Of a DNA stretch of 5,081 bases, positions 4,158 through 5,081 are shown in pieces (position 1 is the stretch's first letter; every line of letters begins with the position of its first letter). The stretch spans positions 1-5,081 of the forward strand of contig RPPD01000206.1 in assembly GCA_003818675.1 (NCBI GenBank), in the 5' to 3' direction. The DNA is from Spirochaetaceae bacterium (lineage in GTDB: Bacteria; Spirochaetota; Spirochaetia; SZUA-6; RPPD01). A program made the position numbers and the translations under genes. The notes under the pieces were generated by a model. That model was not told the origin of the DNA, did not search any database, and saw only the letters and a list, made by a program, of their open reading frames with translations.

Positions 4158-5081
4158 ATTTTGAGTCCAGAACGAATCATGAGCGCGGAAAAGAATCAAG
4201 GTCCCGGGAGAAACCCCAGTTCACACCTGGAATTGCTGGAGGGAAATGAGGAATTAGGCGAACTTGCAATTAACTTCAACCATACTTTGGACCGCATCGA
4301 GAATGCGTACTTTTTCCAGAAGCAGCTGGTGAGCGACCTGTCCCACCAGTTGCGCACTCCACTGACGTCGATGCGTGGTACGGTCGAAGTGGCCCTACAA
4401 ACGGCCCGTTCAGCTGAGGAGTATCAGGCCGTTCTTGAAAGCAACCTGGCTGAAATCGACCGCATCACGGCTTTGGTGAATACCATGCTGATGTTGGCAA
4501 AACTTGATGCTCATACTGAACACCTGCGGTACAGTTCGTGCGATTTTTTGAAATTGCTGGAAGAAATCATTGGAGAACTTGCGCCATTATGGGAAGAAAA
4601 ATCCATTCATTTCATATACCGTTTCTTCCAGAATAACCGTGTCGAGGAATATCAGGCGGAAAATGCGCTCGTGCCCCGTCTTCCGGCTTTTGTACATGAT
4701 TTGTTTATTATGGAAGTCGACGTCTTTCGCTTCAAACAGGCGATTATCAACATTCTTGACAATGCGTATAAATACACTCCATATAAAGGCCGGATCAGTA
4801 TCGAGTTGTATCCGGAAGTAACAGGCGATGCGGGAATCCGTTGTTTCGTGATTATGAATAACGGACCCTCCATACCCGCTGCGACCTTGTCGCGCTTGTT
4901 CACCCGCTTTTTCCAGGAAGACATTTCTCCAGGCCGGGCTGGAGATCCTGCCGCGGAATCTAAATCGGGATCTGTTGGTAAAATGGCGCGAGGATTCGGT
5001 CTCGGACTCAGTATCTGCCGCAGGATAGTGGAAATGCATCAAGGCAAGATCAGGGCGTTCAACCCCGAAACCGGAGGGGCG
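3726..5081 (+). CDS. Soluble receiver-HAMP-like-histidine kinase, 3' end outside window
   Basis: The frame is open for 452 codons to the window edge and should end soon after, since the kinase domain is nearly complete. Residues 1-124 are a receiver: Asp11-Asp12, Asp55 (LLDVMMPG), Thr85, Lys107-Pro108. Residues 125-144 are a helix shared with the cyclase gene. Residues about 145-195 resemble a HAMP linker, clearest in its second half (NEELGELAINFNHTLDRIE). The HisKA domain has His207 (LVSDLSHQLRTPL). The ATPase domain has N-box Asn342/Asn346 (IINILDNAYKYTP), G1 box NNGPSIP (378-384) with Asn where most kinases have Asp, F-box LFTRFF, and G2 box GFGLGLSICRRIVEMHQG (423-440). Asn in G1 is common in CusS/CopS-type kinases. 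No transmembrane segment or signal peptide is visible. The partner is most likely the regulator 7 bases upstream. AAGGA (3710-3714) can serve as Shine-Dalgarno; the start aligns with the cyclase paralogue. Confidence 0.9.
   Translation, partial: MENKPVILVVDDQSPNIELLEAYLVPQGYEILTAASGEEALEKLSANQIDLILLDVMMPGMDGFEVIRRIRQNIALRQLPIIIVTALRETENRVKGIEAGCDDFISKPIDKIELLARIRSLLKVKAYNDVMNTYRNELESMVTRILSPERIMSAEKNQGPGRNPSSHLELLEGNEELGELAINFNHTLDRIENAYFFQKQLVSDLSHQLRTPLTSMRGTVEVALQTARSAEEYQAVLESNLAEIDRITALVNTMLMLAKLDAHTEHLRYSSCDFLKLLEEIIGELAPLWEEKSIHFIYRFFQNNRVEEYQAENALVPRLPAFVHDLFIMEVDVFRFKQAIINILDNAYKYTPYKGRISIELYPEVTGDAGIRCFVIMNNGPSIPAATLSRLFTRFFQEDISPGRAGDPAAESKSGSVGKMARGFGLGLSICRRIVEMHQGKIRAFNPETGGA

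Noticed and set aside
4587..5042. Minus-strand open frame opposite the kinase ATPase domain
   Set aside because: The plus strand carries intact N, G1, F and G2 boxes in one unbroken frame; the antisense product has no recognisable feature.

Overview
The window reads as a signal-transduction locus from a Gram-negative-type bacterium of intermediate GC content. The clues are an outer-membrane-style lipoprotein with an ice-binding fold, a receiver-linked class III nucleotide cyclase, and several phosphorelay receivers. The lax lipobox (Asn just before the Cys) and the receiver/cyclase style would fit a spirochaete such as the Leptospirales, but this is a weak inference and no marker gene is present.

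Layout. (1) Bases 1-336, plus strand: the C-terminal part of a DivK-like single-domain receiver, cut by the window edge. (2) Bases 347-1645, plus strand: a receiver + coiled-coil + class III adenylate cyclase + TPR-like tail, interrupted by one in-frame TAA at 662-664 in the middle of the receiver's Lys-Pro motif. Otherwise the frame is open throughout, so it appears as a truncated receiver (347-664) followed by an intact cyclase frame (689-1645). (3) Bases 1728-2912, minus strand: a DUF3494/ice-binding-type lipoprotein with a C-terminal array of roughly 10-residue beta-repeats, ended by a clear minus-strand intrinsic terminator at 1670-1695. (4) Bases 2913-3028: an AT-rich divergent promoter region carrying a perfect 12-bp inverted repeat. 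(5) Bases 3029-3718, plus strand: an OmpR/PhoB-family response regulator resembling the CusR/CopR heavy-metal group. (6) Bases 3726-5081, plus strand, running off the window: a soluble receiver-histidine kinase whose kinase half looks like the matching CusS/CopS-type membrane kinase, but with its membrane sensor replaced by a receiver.

The central observation is modular. The first 144 codons of the broken cyclase gene and of the kinase gene align without gaps (110 identical residues by hand count, about 76%), and similarity stops abruptly at the same residue. The same receiver/signalling-helix module has been joined to two different outputs within 4 kb: cAMP synthesis and phosphotransfer to a DNA-binding regulator. 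In the kinase the junction falls just before a HAMP-like linker that normally follows a transmembrane helix, which suggests that a membrane sensor kinase was converted into a cytoplasmic, phosphorelay-fed kinase.

A plausible working picture, by inference only: an upstream kinase outside the window phosphorylates the DivK-like protein and/or the two related receivers; one branch made cAMP and may now be broken, and the other drives the OmpR-type regulator. The regulator is transcribed divergently from the ice-binding lipoprotein and may control it through the shared intergenic region.
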